Source: Alviniconcha marisindica
Lineage: Eukaryota; Mollusca; Gastropoda; Provannidae
NCBI GenBank assembly: GCA_018857735.1
Contig: JABMCL010001464.1
Span: forward strand, 725,001-789,000
Direction of reading: 5' to 3'
Length of the DNA: 64,000 nt
Below are positions 41,101 through 54,324 of the stretch, in pieces. The notes beneath the pieces were generated by a model. That model did not search any database and was not told the origin of the DNA. It was given only the letters and a program-made list of their open reading frames with translations. The number at the start of each line of letters is the position of its first letter. The stretch's first letter is position 1. Made by a program: the position numbers and the translations under genes.

Positions 41101-44100
41101 ACACAACAGCTGCAACACAACACAGTCACCAACTGTAACACAGTCACCATCTGTAACAACACAGTCATCAGGCTGTAATGAAAAACAACAGCTGCAACAC
41201 AACACAGTCACCATCTGTAACACAGTCACCAACTGTAACAACACAGTCATCAGGCTGTAAAGCAACACAACAGCTGCAACACAACACAGTCACCCTCTGT
41301 AACACAGTCACCAACTGTAACAACACAGTCATCAGGCTGTAAAGCAACACAACAGCTGCAACACAACACAGTCACCATCGGTAACACAAAGTCTCCTGGG
41401 AGGACTTCCCACTTAGGGCAGTGACACTATACCAGATAAAGACTGAAAACCTGAATGCTACTCACCACATGCTGGTTCTTCACTGCCTCCTCTCTGTCAG
41501 ACCCGGCCACCTGCGACAGCTGACTGTTGAAGTGGCTGGAACATTAACATAACAAACGGCATTCTGCACTAAGACCCAGAAGGACAAAATACATCTTTTC
41601 TGATCCCATGTGTGACTTTGAGGATGTACCTCTGGTGGAGTTTGTGTATCTTGCATGCCAGGTGAGAGTTACCATAGTGGGGTTCCATGGTATTAATTAG
41701 TCAGACTGCTCAAACTGACACTGTGTCCTCTTTTGTCACAAGTGAGCTAAAACCTTTTTATCCTCATCATCAACATCATTCATGCCACTGTTCAAGTACG
41801 AGTGAACTGCACTTCGAAAGATAAATTATAAAGACTGCTGTATACAGGCGCTTCTATAATCAGGCCCTAGCACACAATGCAAGGTACACACGGTTGCTCA
41901 CCTGTGCATCTTGTTGTAATGTTTGATGGCAGGAATGACAGTGACACTCAGAGCGCGCTGAGTCAGGTGGAAGCACTCTGTGATGAAACTGTGTTGTCCC
42001 TGTAGCTCAGTGGGTAGGCTGCCCAGTCTGCTCTCCTGACCCTTCTCAGACACTGTGACACACGCATGCAATGAGACAGAGACAACTCTGAACACACAGC
42101 CAGACAGCGCAAGACTAAATCGCCTCAAACAGCCATGGACAGCCTTGGCTTTACACACTGTAAACATTTGTGAAACATTTTCTGTTTCCACCCTGTGGCA
42201 TCAGCCAATTCTTGTCTAACCTCCAAGAACTGTGTGAATGTAGTTTTTAAACAATTTAATTTTTTTCACTGAGAGGGACTAAAGCCATTGTGTGCACACA
42301 TGCATTTAAAGTTCACTGGGCCAAAAGCGCTATAACATACAGGCCTGGTATGTCCAGTATCTGAAAGAAGAAAAGCAGCACCTGGCCTTAACTGACCAAG
42401 TCAGTCTGACTAATATCTCCCCACACCTGACAGAATCCCAAGTCAAAGTTGAGACAATAGATGAAGGTAACAACAACAACAATAACAAGAAGACTACAGC
42501 CCATGGCATTAAGCCAGTGCCAGACAGGCATCAAATGTCACAGCTGACACAACAGATGGACGTCACTACAACATCAGCAGCAAGGCTACAGCCCATGGCA
42601 TTATGTCAGTTTCCCCAGACAGCAATTCAAAGACATAACTGAGACAACAGATGAAGACAACAATAATAAGGAGAAGAAGACTTCAACCACCCACAGCCAG
42701 TCTCACAAAAACCATCCCAACCAGACAGCAAATCAAAGTCATAGCTGAAACCACAGATAAAGACAACAGCAACAACAAAACCATAGCCCACAGCATTAAG
42801 CCAGCCTCACCAATCTGTCCCCCTGCCAGACAGGCCTCAAAGTCATAGTTGAGGCGACAGGCGGGAGAAGCGGAGTAGCCAGTGTCCACCTTCTCCAGCT
42901 TGTCCAGACTCTGGCCGATGGGCAGAAAGAACTCCAGCAACACTGAGCACAGGTTCAGCATGAAACCTGGGACAGAGGGGCATGTTCTTCACTCAAAGTT
43001 TGAGGCACAAACACAGGTGAGCTCCCTTGGTGTAAAAATAAACGGGAAAACGTACTCACCAATGAAAACAATACATGACAACTAGGGCATTCATCAGTTT
43101 TGACAAAATAATGCCATTGCCAGGTATTGTGCTACAAAAACACAGAAGACAAACTCAGAAAAAAATACAAACGCAGAAATGAAGAGAGCAGGAGGTAACT
43201 ATCCCTGTCACCATAACCCATGAATTCTCTCCCTTGATTTTCACCAAAGACTGGCCGTTAGGGCTTGATGGCAAGGTGTCCAGAAATTGAAATGAAGCAG
43301 CACTGATTTAAAATTACGCTGAAAAGAAGCATACTGTTTTGGTGACACTACGAACATACTCAGACCTGGCTTTTTCTTTGTGCACACTGAAACCATGGAC
43401 TCAGGGAAGACCTACATTTTTTGGTTTGGCACACAGACACAGTGGAGGCAATCCACATACACAGCAGTTACTTCCCTTACTCCACACTGTGAATACAGAC
43501 ATTGACTCTACCCGTCAGTTTTGGAGTTTTCAAACAACCCATATTCAGAAACCCTCTCTTAAGTTAAACTTGTGAGCCGGTTTGGCCTAGCGGTAAGGCG
43601 TTAGGCTGGTAAGCGGAAGGACCTCGGTTCGATACCGCTTTGGCTCTCCTTTCTCTTCACAAAGGTTGTGGTTTGTGGACACTGTCCTGTGACTTTGTCC
43701 ATCACTTCCTACTGAAACATTACAATGGCTCTCATCGCTGCCCATCTTAATGCAGGAATCATTCTGGTGGTGACAGTGTAGCGATAGGTATATAATCTCC
43801 CTCTTCCCCCATCTCCATACCCCCTTCCCTCCCTTCTCCCCGTCCCTAATAAAACTTGCAGTTTCTGTGGACGTTAAGCACAATGTTTACTTACTTAAGT
43901 TAAACTCAGAATAATGAGACAGCCATGAATCTGGAACTGTCACAAGCAAGATCTCTGATTTACAGGATCACAATACCAAGAGAGTAAGATTACAGAAAGA
44001 GTAAGATCAAAGTACCAAGAGAGTAGGATCACAGAGAGAGTAAGATCACAGTACCAAGAGAGTAAGATCACAGAGAGAGTAAGAACACAGTACCAAGAGA

Positions 44101-47100
44101 GTAAGATCACAGAGAGAGTAAGAACACAGTACCAAGAGAGTAAGATCACAGTACCAAGAGAGTATGATCACAGAGAGAGTAAGATCAAAGTACCAAGAGA
44201 GTAAGATCACAGTACCAAGAGTATGATCACAGAAAGAGTAAGATCACAGTACCAAGAGAATAAGATCACAGACAGTAAGACAAGGAAGAAAACAAAATCA
44301 AAGTAAGAGTATGATCACAGCTCCAATAACAGTAAGATCACATACATAGTATGATCACAGTACAAAGAGTAAGATCAAAGAAAAAAACTCAGAGTAAGAT
44401 CACAGTACCAAGAATAAGATCACAGAGAGAGTAAGAACACAGTACCAAGAGTAAGATCACAGTACCAAGAAAGTATGACCACAGAGAGAGAGTAAGATCA
44501 AAGTACCAAGAGAGTAAGATCACAGTACCAAGAGTATGATTACAGAAAGAGTAAGATCACAGTACCAAGAGAATAAGGTCACAGACAGTAAGACAAGGAA
44601 GAAAACAAAATCAAAGTAAGAGTAAGATCACAGCTCCAATAACAGTAAGATCACATACATAGTATGATCACAGTACAAAGAGTAAGATCAAAGAAAAACA
44701 CACTCAAGGATCACAGTACCAAGACAGCAAGATCACAGAGTAAAATCACAGAACCAAGAAAGAAAGATCACAGAGAGTACAATCACAGTAACAAGACAGT
44801 AAGATCACAGTTCCAAGAGTATAAGTAAGATCAAAAGAATTAAAAAAATCAAAATCAAAAAGAAAGATCATAGTACCAACAAAAGAGTATAAGTAAGATC
44901 AAAGGAATAAGAAAAAGAAAAAAAAGTAAGATCACAGTACCAACACAGTCAAATTTATCCAAGCCTTCCAGGAGCCTGCTAACCCACGCTCTTCTCCTGA
45001 CCCTACGCACAGCGAACAACAAATACGCTAAACCCACAGCCCTGACGGAGACAAGGGACACCAACCATCAGTGCACACTGGCTGCACACCAGAGTTGTCC
45101 TGCATGACGGAGGACGTCCGCAGTTCATTCAAGCTGATGAGGGTGGCCAACCAGGAGAGGCCTACCTCGCGCGTTGACTTGTTGGTCACCACACGGCGAA
45201 GTGCTGTGTACACCAGGCCTTGCAGCTCATGAATGCCCTTCTGGATCATCGACTGAAAACAGGCACGTGCAAAACGTGAACAGTGGCTGGCTGAGAAACT
45301 TGAAACGAAGTCTGGCTGGCTGAGAAACTTCAAATGAAGTCTGGCTGGCTGAGAAACTTGAAACGAAGTCCGGCTGGCTGAGAAACTTGAAATCTGGCTG
45401 GCTGAGAAACTTGAAACGAAGTCTGGCTGGCTGAGAAACTTCAAATGAAATCTGGCTGGCTGAGAAACTTCAAATGAAATCTGGCTGGCTGGCTGAGAAA
45501 CTTGAAATGAAGTCTGGCTGGCTGAGAAACTTGAAATGAAGTCTGGCTGGCTGAGAAACTTGAAATCTGGCTGGCTGAGAAATTTGAAATGAAATCTGGC
45601 TGGCTGAGAAACTTGAAATCTGGCTGGCTGAGAAACTTCAAATGAAGTCTGGCCGGCTGAGAAACTTGAAATCTGGCTGGCTGAGAAACTTCAAATGAAG
45701 TCTGGCTGGCTGAGAAACTTTAAATGAAATCTGGCTGGCTGAGAAACTTCAAATGAAGTCTGGCTGGCTGAGAAACTTGAAATCTGGCTGGCTGAGAAAT
45801 TGAAATGAAATCTGGCTGGCTGAGAAACTTGAAATGAAATCTGGCTGGCTGAGAAACTTGAAATGAAGTCTGGCTGGCTGAGAAACTTGAAATGAATCTG
45901 GCTGGCTGAGAAACTTGAAATGAAGTCTGGCTGGCTGAGAAACTTGAAATCTGGCTGGCTGGAAACTTGAAATGAAATCTGGCTGGCTGAGAAACTTGAA
46001 ATGAAGTCTGGCTGGCTGAGAAACTTGAAATGAAGTCTGGCTGGCTGGGAAACTTGAAATGAAGTCTGGCTGGCTGAGAAACTTGAAATGAAATCTGGCT
46101 GGCTGAGAAACTTCAAATTAAGTCTGGACCTAGAGGAATGAACGCAGCATTGTAATGTTGCAGCATTCGTAAGTTTTTTCACCTTTTTTCCCCCTCCCCC
46201 CCTCACATGATTTCAATGCGCTCATGCTAAGTAAGTTATTGCAAGTACCATCCTGCCATGTCATTTCACATTTCATTAGTCATTGCTGGTTTTTAGTCTT
46301 CAGTAATGACCAACCTGAGGAGTACTGTTACACTATCACCTTTTGTGCAGCAGTGACATCATTGCTGGCTTTTAGTCTTCAGTAATGACCAACCTGAGGA
46401 GTACTGTTACACTATCACCTTTTGTGCAGCAGTGACGTCATTGCTGGTGAGGTGGGGAAATTGTAATGGCTTTCTGTTTCTGACATCAGTTGACGTTGCT
46501 TACTTGTGCCGTGGCGTTATCATCATTCATGCTGGGTGGAAACTGCCATGGTTTTCGGAGTTTGACTTCAGCTGATGTTGCTCACCTGTACTGTGGCGAC
46601 ATCATCATTCATAAGGTGAGGAACCTGCAAAGGTTATCTGACTTTGATATCAGCAGATGTTGCTCACCTGTGCTGTACAGTAGTGACATCATCATTCATA
46701 AGGTGAGGAACCTGTAATGGTTATTTGACTTTGACATCAGCTGATGTTGCTCACCTGTACAGTAGTGACATCATCATTCATAAGGTGAGGAACCTGTAAT
46801 GGTTATCTGACTTTGACATCAGCCGATGTTGCTCACCTGTGCTGTACAGTAGTGACATCATTGTTCATGAGGTGAGGAACCTGTAATGGTTTTCTGACTC
46901 TGCAATCAGCTGATGTTGCTCACCTATGCTGTAGCGACATCATCATTCATAAGGTGAGGAACCTGCAATGGTTTTCTAACTCTGACATCAGCTGATGTTG
47001 CTCACCTGTGCTGTAGTGACATCATCATTCACAAGTTGGGGAATCTGCAAACGTTATCTGACTTTGACATCAGCTGATGTTGCTTACCTGTGCTGTACAG

Positions 47101-47862
47101 TAGTGACATCAATCGACATCATTGTTCATGAGGTGAGGAAACCGCAAAGGTTTTCTAACACCTGTGCTGTGGTGACATTGTTGTTCATACGGTGAGGCAA
47201 CTGCAAAGGTTTCGTGACACCTGTGCTGTAGTGACATCATCATTCATGAGGTGAAGAAACTGTAACGGTTTTCCGACTATAACCTCAGTTGATGTTGCTC
47301 GCTTGTGCCACAGTGACATCATCAGTCATGAGGTGAGGCAAAAGTTTTCTGTCTTTGACTTCAGTTGATGAGACTCACCTGTGCTGCAGTGACATCATCA
47401 GTCATGAGGTGAGGCAAACGTTTTCTATCTTTGACTTCAGTTGATGATACTCACCTGTGCTGTGGTGACATCATCACTAGTGAGGTGGGGATAGCTGCGC
47501 AGGCTGCGAAAGGGTTCCAGTGCTGCCGGGCTGGGCTGAAAGTTTTGCCGTCCTGTTGAGCTTTCCGGTATCGTGGTCACAGACAGTAACACGGATAGTG
47601 CTGTCTGCTTCTGGAAGTAATTTCCCTGAGAGAAAAAAAAAAGCTGAGTGGAAGTCTGGTCACCAAGATATCACTAAATATTGCCAAGCATCCAAACTGA
47701 TCCTTAAGACAAAGTGCCCTTGACATACCCTTCATTAAAAGTTATGTGGAACATTTCAAAGCTGAGATAAAATAATACTTTAAAATAAATTAGCGAAGTT
47801 AAAAAAAAAAAGACCGAGAGAGAGAGAGAACTCAAACTCTAAAACTTTATTTTACAAAGTTT

Positions 47863-47937
<75 letters not shown>

Positions 47938-50900
47938 CTTTCATTCCAGTCAAATGAAACCCATAACAATTCTTACACAGTATCACTTTAGCAGAATGAC
48001 CTATTATTTACCAAAACAAACAAACAAACAAATTAAACTAACAAGTTAACTGAACAAATAAACACACTGATGAAATAGGTTCACACACACACACATACAC
48101 ACACAAGCATGCACACAAGCCAGATTGTTTTAAACAAACAAAAACTGTGGTTATGGTAACCTAACCAACTCTAGTTTTATGTGCTGGCCTTAAATAAAAA
48201 ATGAAATTTGTTTAAAAATAAATGATGGTCAAAAGCCATAAAAAACACACAATCCAGACAAACCAAAAAAGGCTGCCTGGGAGAACACTTCTACTTTAAC
48301 AGATCTCTCCTGCCCTATTCTTTTGCTGTAAGTTACTGTAAGCAGGGTTTTTTCAACTTTTTTTAAATATTTTTATTTTTCATATATATTTATTTTATAT
48401 CTGGCCTCATACAACAAAACAAACACTTGGGTTACTTAAAAACAGTTCATGAAATATTCTTACCAGACTATTCTCCACTGCTTTTTCAGTTTCTTTGGCC
48501 AATATTTTTGCTAGTGCGTCACCAAAATGAAGCTGGAATAAAAAACCACAAGAAGATTGAAGCAAAGCATATGCACTTCCAAACAGCGAAACATAAATTT
48601 AATGTTCAAGCATGCACAAATCAACATCATTATTAGTATTACACACAACAAACTGCCTTACTCGGCCCACCTCAGTCCCTGGTGAACACTCAGAGACAGA
48701 CAGACCATGGCATATTTTTAATACAAAATGATCAGTCTGGGTGCCGACCACAGGCTACTGACATGGTCATTGTTGGCACCGTACTGTCTCCAGCCAGAAC
48801 ACTGGGGCTGGAGCAGCATGCTTGATAACAGAGTTAGGATTACTTTCAGCCATAGTAATCCTTATGACACTGATAGATGATTGCTTATATAGCGCTATTC
48901 TCCGCTCTCTTGAGCAGACTCACTGCGCTCGCATGTGGTTCTACACGAGTGACTAGCTTTTTATAGCGCGTTTTTGAATATCCACCGAAGTGGTGTACCT
49001 ACAGTGCTGACATGGCTGGTGCCACATAAAACTGCAGCCGTCTCGGCGCAAATTCTGTGTACACCATACAACCATGCTCCGTGTCACTTCATCCAAAGCC
49101 GCATACGTAAGGTGTATGCGTGTTTAGTTGTAACCTGCCACCTGCACTTTTCACAGAATGATGGGGATCTTTTACATCCTACTGTGGTAACACCGGGGTG
49201 GAACGGATACCGAAATAAGAGTCAGCACAGAAAGTCGACCCTGGAGAAGAAAATTATCCAACCACTTCTGCAGGGATTCGAACTCCCGACCTTTCAATCA
49301 CGAGTCTGGCGCTCTAACCACTGAGCTATCCCCGCCCCATGACAAACTCCATTACCAAATCCCCAAAGTTGGAGCACAACCGTATTAGTGGAGGGTAACA
49401 TTACACTTGTATGTTGATGATGATGATGATGAGATCCAAAAACAAAAAGATTAAAAAAAAAAAACTTATTTATTATGACACAGACACACAATATGCAAAT
49501 TTTCAGGGAAATCCCTTTTATCAAGCCACAAAACAACACTTAACAGTTAAATGGTTAAAAACAAAGAAAAATGAAAAGGAAACTTATCTTTTTGTTGTTG
49601 ATCTGTTGTCGCTTGTAGGAAGATTGGAGGCATGATTGTTGATTGTTGCCTACAATCTTCCTACAAGCGACAACAGATCAACAAAAAAAGATCAGTTTCT
49701 TTCTCATTTTGCATCACTTTCAACCATTTAACTGTTGTTTAAGTGTCATTTTGTAGCTTGACGAAGGGGATTTCCACAAAATTTGCATATTGTGTGTCCG
49801 TGTCATAATAAATAAGCGTTCTTTTGAACCTTTTTTGTGTTTGGATCTCGTTTTAGAATGCTAGCAGTCATTCTGTTTCAGATTTTTGATGATGATGATG
49901 ATCACTTTTAAAGTGCATGATTCCATTAAATGCTCAGTGCACTAGGGGAGGTAGGGGTGGATAGAAAGTCATTAACGAAAATGTATGATCATTTCACCAA
50001 ACAGGGGGTGAAGCCCGGGGTTTAACTGAGGAATGCTAACAGTTAAGTAACACCAGTTAAATATATTTCAAAAAGGCCTGGAAATACATACACATGCTTA
50101 CGTACGTTGCAGTGAAAGTGTTAAACAATATTCACTTTATATCCGGATGCTATGCTTTTGAGTGAAGGCATGGTCTAAAAAAAAATTAAATAACAAATCT
50201 TTGACTATTTGATAGCTGTTCAGTAACACATCTTAAACTAATTTAGTCATTAACAACAATAAAATCATTGTGAAGTATGGCATCATATACAATCTACAAT
50301 AAAATCATTGTAAAGTACAGTAACATATATATATAAAATCTACACACAAGCAACTCACATTTGACACCAGGACTTCCAATGCTTGCAGGGATGCTCCTTC
50401 AGTGAGCAACATTTCATCCAACCTGTACAGAAAAGATATTATAAACAGACCGAGAACAAACTACTCCTTTATGTAACAGCATTTCATCCAACCTGTACAG
50501 AAAATATATTATCAACAGACCCAGAACAAACTACTCCTTTATGTCGCAACATTTCATACAGCCTGTACAGAAAAGATATTATAAACAGACCCAGAACAAA
50601 CTACTCCTTTATGTAACAACATTTCATCCAACCTGTACAGAAAAGATATTATAAACAGACCCAGAAGAAACTACTCCTTTATGTAGCAACATTTCATACA
50701 GCCTGTACAGAAACGATATTATAAACAGACCCAGAACAAACTACTCCTTTGTGTAGCAACATTTCATGCAGTCTGTACAGAGTATTTTATCTCCAAAGCG
50801 ACAGCAAACAAACTAGTCTTTCACTGAGCAACATTTCATCCAACCTGTACAGAAAATATAAGCAGACTCACAAGAAATCACTCCTTTGTGTAGCAACATT

Positions 50901-53900
50901 TCATACAGTCTGTACAGAATATTTTATCTCCAAAGTGACATCAAACTATTCCTTCACTGAGCAACAATTCATCCGGCCACAAGGCAAATCTTGTAATAAA
51001 AACCAGTTTCAGATGAAATTCTGCTCCAGACAAAGTGACCCTAGAATCCTAAGTACTGCATTTTCTCCTTGTATTTTGAATTCTCTCAGACTTAATCACA
51101 CAAATTTATGTTAAGAAGTGATGGTGATGGCTCCAGATGTATTGCTTGCCTTCCAAAAACAAGCTTTGTCCAACAGGAAAAAAAGAAACCAAAATACTCT
51201 TTTTCATTTATTCATTTTCTAAACTTAGCACCAGAAAACAGGACTCGTTGCACACAAGGACAAGTGTCCCAGCCGGTCAAAGCTGCACACAAAGACAGGT
51301 GTCCTAGCCAGTCATAGCTGCATACAAGGACAGGTGTCCTAGCCAGTCAAAGCTGCACTCCAGGACAGTCAAAACTGCACACAAAGACAGGTGTCCAAGC
51401 CAGTCAAAGCTGCACACAAGGACAAGTGTCCGAGCCAGTCAAAGCTGCACACAACGACAAGTGTCTGAGCCAGTCAAAGCTGCACACAAGGACAAGTGTC
51501 CTAGCCAGTCAAAGCTGCACACAAGGACAAGTGTCCTAGCCAGTCAAAGCTGCACACAAGGACAGATGTCCTAGCCAGTCAAAGCTGCACACAACGACAA
51601 GTGTCCTAGCCAGTCAAAGCTGCACACCAGGACAGTCAAAGCTGCACACAAGGACAAGTGTCCTAGCCAGTCAAAGCTGCACACAACGACAAGTGTCCTA
51701 GCCAGTCAAAGCTGCACACCAGGACAGTCAAAGCTGCACACAAGGACAAGTGTCCTAGCCAGTCAAAGCTGCACACAACGACAAGTGTCCTAGCCAGTCA
51801 AAGCTGCACACCAGGACAGTCAAAGCTGCACACAAGGACAAGTGTCCTAGCCAGTCAAAGCTGTGTCCTAGTGAAAGGGTCCAGTCTGACCTCTTGGCAG
51901 CCAGGAAGCGAAAGCCACCGGCATGAAGCAGGCTGGTCACCATGCAGTCAGCCCTTTCGTGGCTCAATAGCTGCGACAGCAACGGCTGCGAGATGTTCAC
52001 GTTGTCACTGGCACTGTCGATCAGTCGGGGCAGGAAACTGTACGTCTCAAACTGAAACACACGCCTCATGCTGATGGAAAAGTCACACTAATCAATACAC
52101 ACTTTGACAAGAGCTAAACAAAGTGCAGCTGTCTGTGTAAAGTTCATACTGACACTGGCTTCATAACTGTTTTGAGGAATTAAGAGCAATGAAAAACGTT
52201 ATCAAAGAAAACACCAAGATGAACCACTAAAGGCCTAGTACATGCCTGTAATGGTATACTGGTAATGCATGCTTGTGTGTCTATAATCCTAGGGTCCATC
52301 AGCTACAGCAATGAATAACAGAGGTTCCATCAATTTCACACAGTATTACTGTTGCATGCCAGGAACAGACAGGTGAGAATTGACACAAGGTGATGCTCAA
52401 GTATGCATGAGACAGTTCAGATAAACACCGACTCTCAAAGACGCTGAGGGTGTGGCACTCTCAGCCAAAGGGCTGGAGAAGTGAGGCAGGGGTGGGGGGT
52501 GGGGTGGGTGTTTCCACCATTGGTGGTGAGGGGATGAAATGGTCAATCGTAGGTACTCATATTGCTGCCTGCGCTCATATTCTCTCAATACCTAACTTAA
52601 CCAGCGGTGCCAGAACAGGAGCCTTGAAACGGGGCTCCATCAAACTAACACTACAATGCCTGAGGTAGAAGTGTCAAAGAAATATTTATAACACTGTTAC
52701 ATACTTAAACCGAATCAAGCAAAACAAATCCACCAGTCCCCCCTCCCTACCCCACCATCCCTGCAAAGCATATCACGAGTTTATGACTTCACTATTATAC
52801 TATTACACTCACTATTAGTCAACTGCTGAGCTTTGTGGTTGTGACAGCTAACATCACTGCTCACTGTTCAGTCAGGTAATTAGGCCAACGAAACAGCTTG
52901 TGAACTGTTGATGAGCTAATACCACACTGCGAAGGTATCCAAATGTAAGTTTGACAACAACTTACCTCCTTTCACGATCTGCAGTTTGATCATTACTATA
53001 ATAATCACCAATTTCAAAAGGAAAGGGACAGAAAAAAAGATAGAAAAGAAGAATATGAAGAAAATGAAGGAAACAAGATTTGAAACATGGCACAAGCAAA
53101 CACTACATGCTTAACAATGGGGGAAAAAATTGTCCTTGCAGAATTCCTTCAAAATTCAACCCATGTTAAGGAATGGATCATCCATTAAGGCTGCACGACC
53201 TAACGGTTGCAGCTGGCTTTCCTCAAGGTAAGTAACTGGAACTTCCACAGGAAAACTCATTAGTGTTGCACCACACTGATAACCCAACTAACTAGTGCTG
53301 CACCATGCTGATAACCCAACTAACTAGTGCTGCACCATGCTAATAACCCAACTCATCAGTGTCGCACCACACTGATAACCCAACTCACTAGTGCTGCACC
53401 ACACTGATAACCCAACTCACTAGTGTTGCACCACACTGATAACCCAACTAACTAGTGCTGCACCATGCTGATAACCAACTCACTAGTGCTGCACCACACT
53501 GATAACCCAACTCACTAGTGCTGCACCACACTGATAACCCAACTCATCAGTGTCGCACCACACTGATAACCCAACTCACCAGTGTCGTGCCATGCTGATA
53601 ACCTAACTCACCAGTGTTGCACCACCCTGAATGCTGATAACCCAACTCATTAGTGTTGCACCATGCTGATAACCCAACTCATTAGTGTTGCACCATGTTG
53701 ATAACCCAACTCACCAGTGTGGCACCATGCTGATAACCCAACTCATGAGTGCTGCACCATGCTGATAACCCAACTCATTAGCGTTGCACCATGTTGATAA
53801 CCCAACTCACCAGTGTGGCACCATGCTGATAACCCAACTCATTAGTGTTGCACCATGCTGGTAACCCAACTCACCAGTGTGGCACCATGCTGGTAACCCA

Positions 53901-54258
53901 ACTCACCAGTGTGGCACCATGCTGATAACCCAACTCACCAGTGTGGCACCATGCTGATAACCCAACTCACCAGCTCTGTGCCTCCTTCATACGAATCCCA
54001 CAGTCCAGTATCTGAGTTCACGTTGCTCTCACTTTCTGAAAAAAAAAAACATTTCTTTTCATAATCACATTTTCCAATTTCCAACGTTCTAAAAAACTAA
54101 AAACATGACAGTCATAGATTTTTCTCTTTTCAAGGACCCAGTACCTGGAACAAACCTCCCAATGGTGTCAGAGAGTCTTCTACCTCAGCTACTATTAAAT
54201 CCCTTCTAAAATATAATTTCTTCAAGCAGATGCCATAATTCCAAATACCCATGCCAAT

Positions 54259-54324
<66 letters not shown>

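Noticed and set aside
43572..43645. Possible tRNA gene
   Set aside because: Has A and B boxes, but it is the head of a SINE with two other copies in the window, and the anticodon arm is poor.
45285..46125. Array near exon 11 as another splice-site-seeded case
   Set aside because: Units contain TTTCTCAG but do not copy the actual acceptor or exon 11 sequence, so it was not counted among the 13.
49265..49338. Possible tRNA gene on minus
   Set aside because: The acceptor stem does not pair and a SINE body follows.
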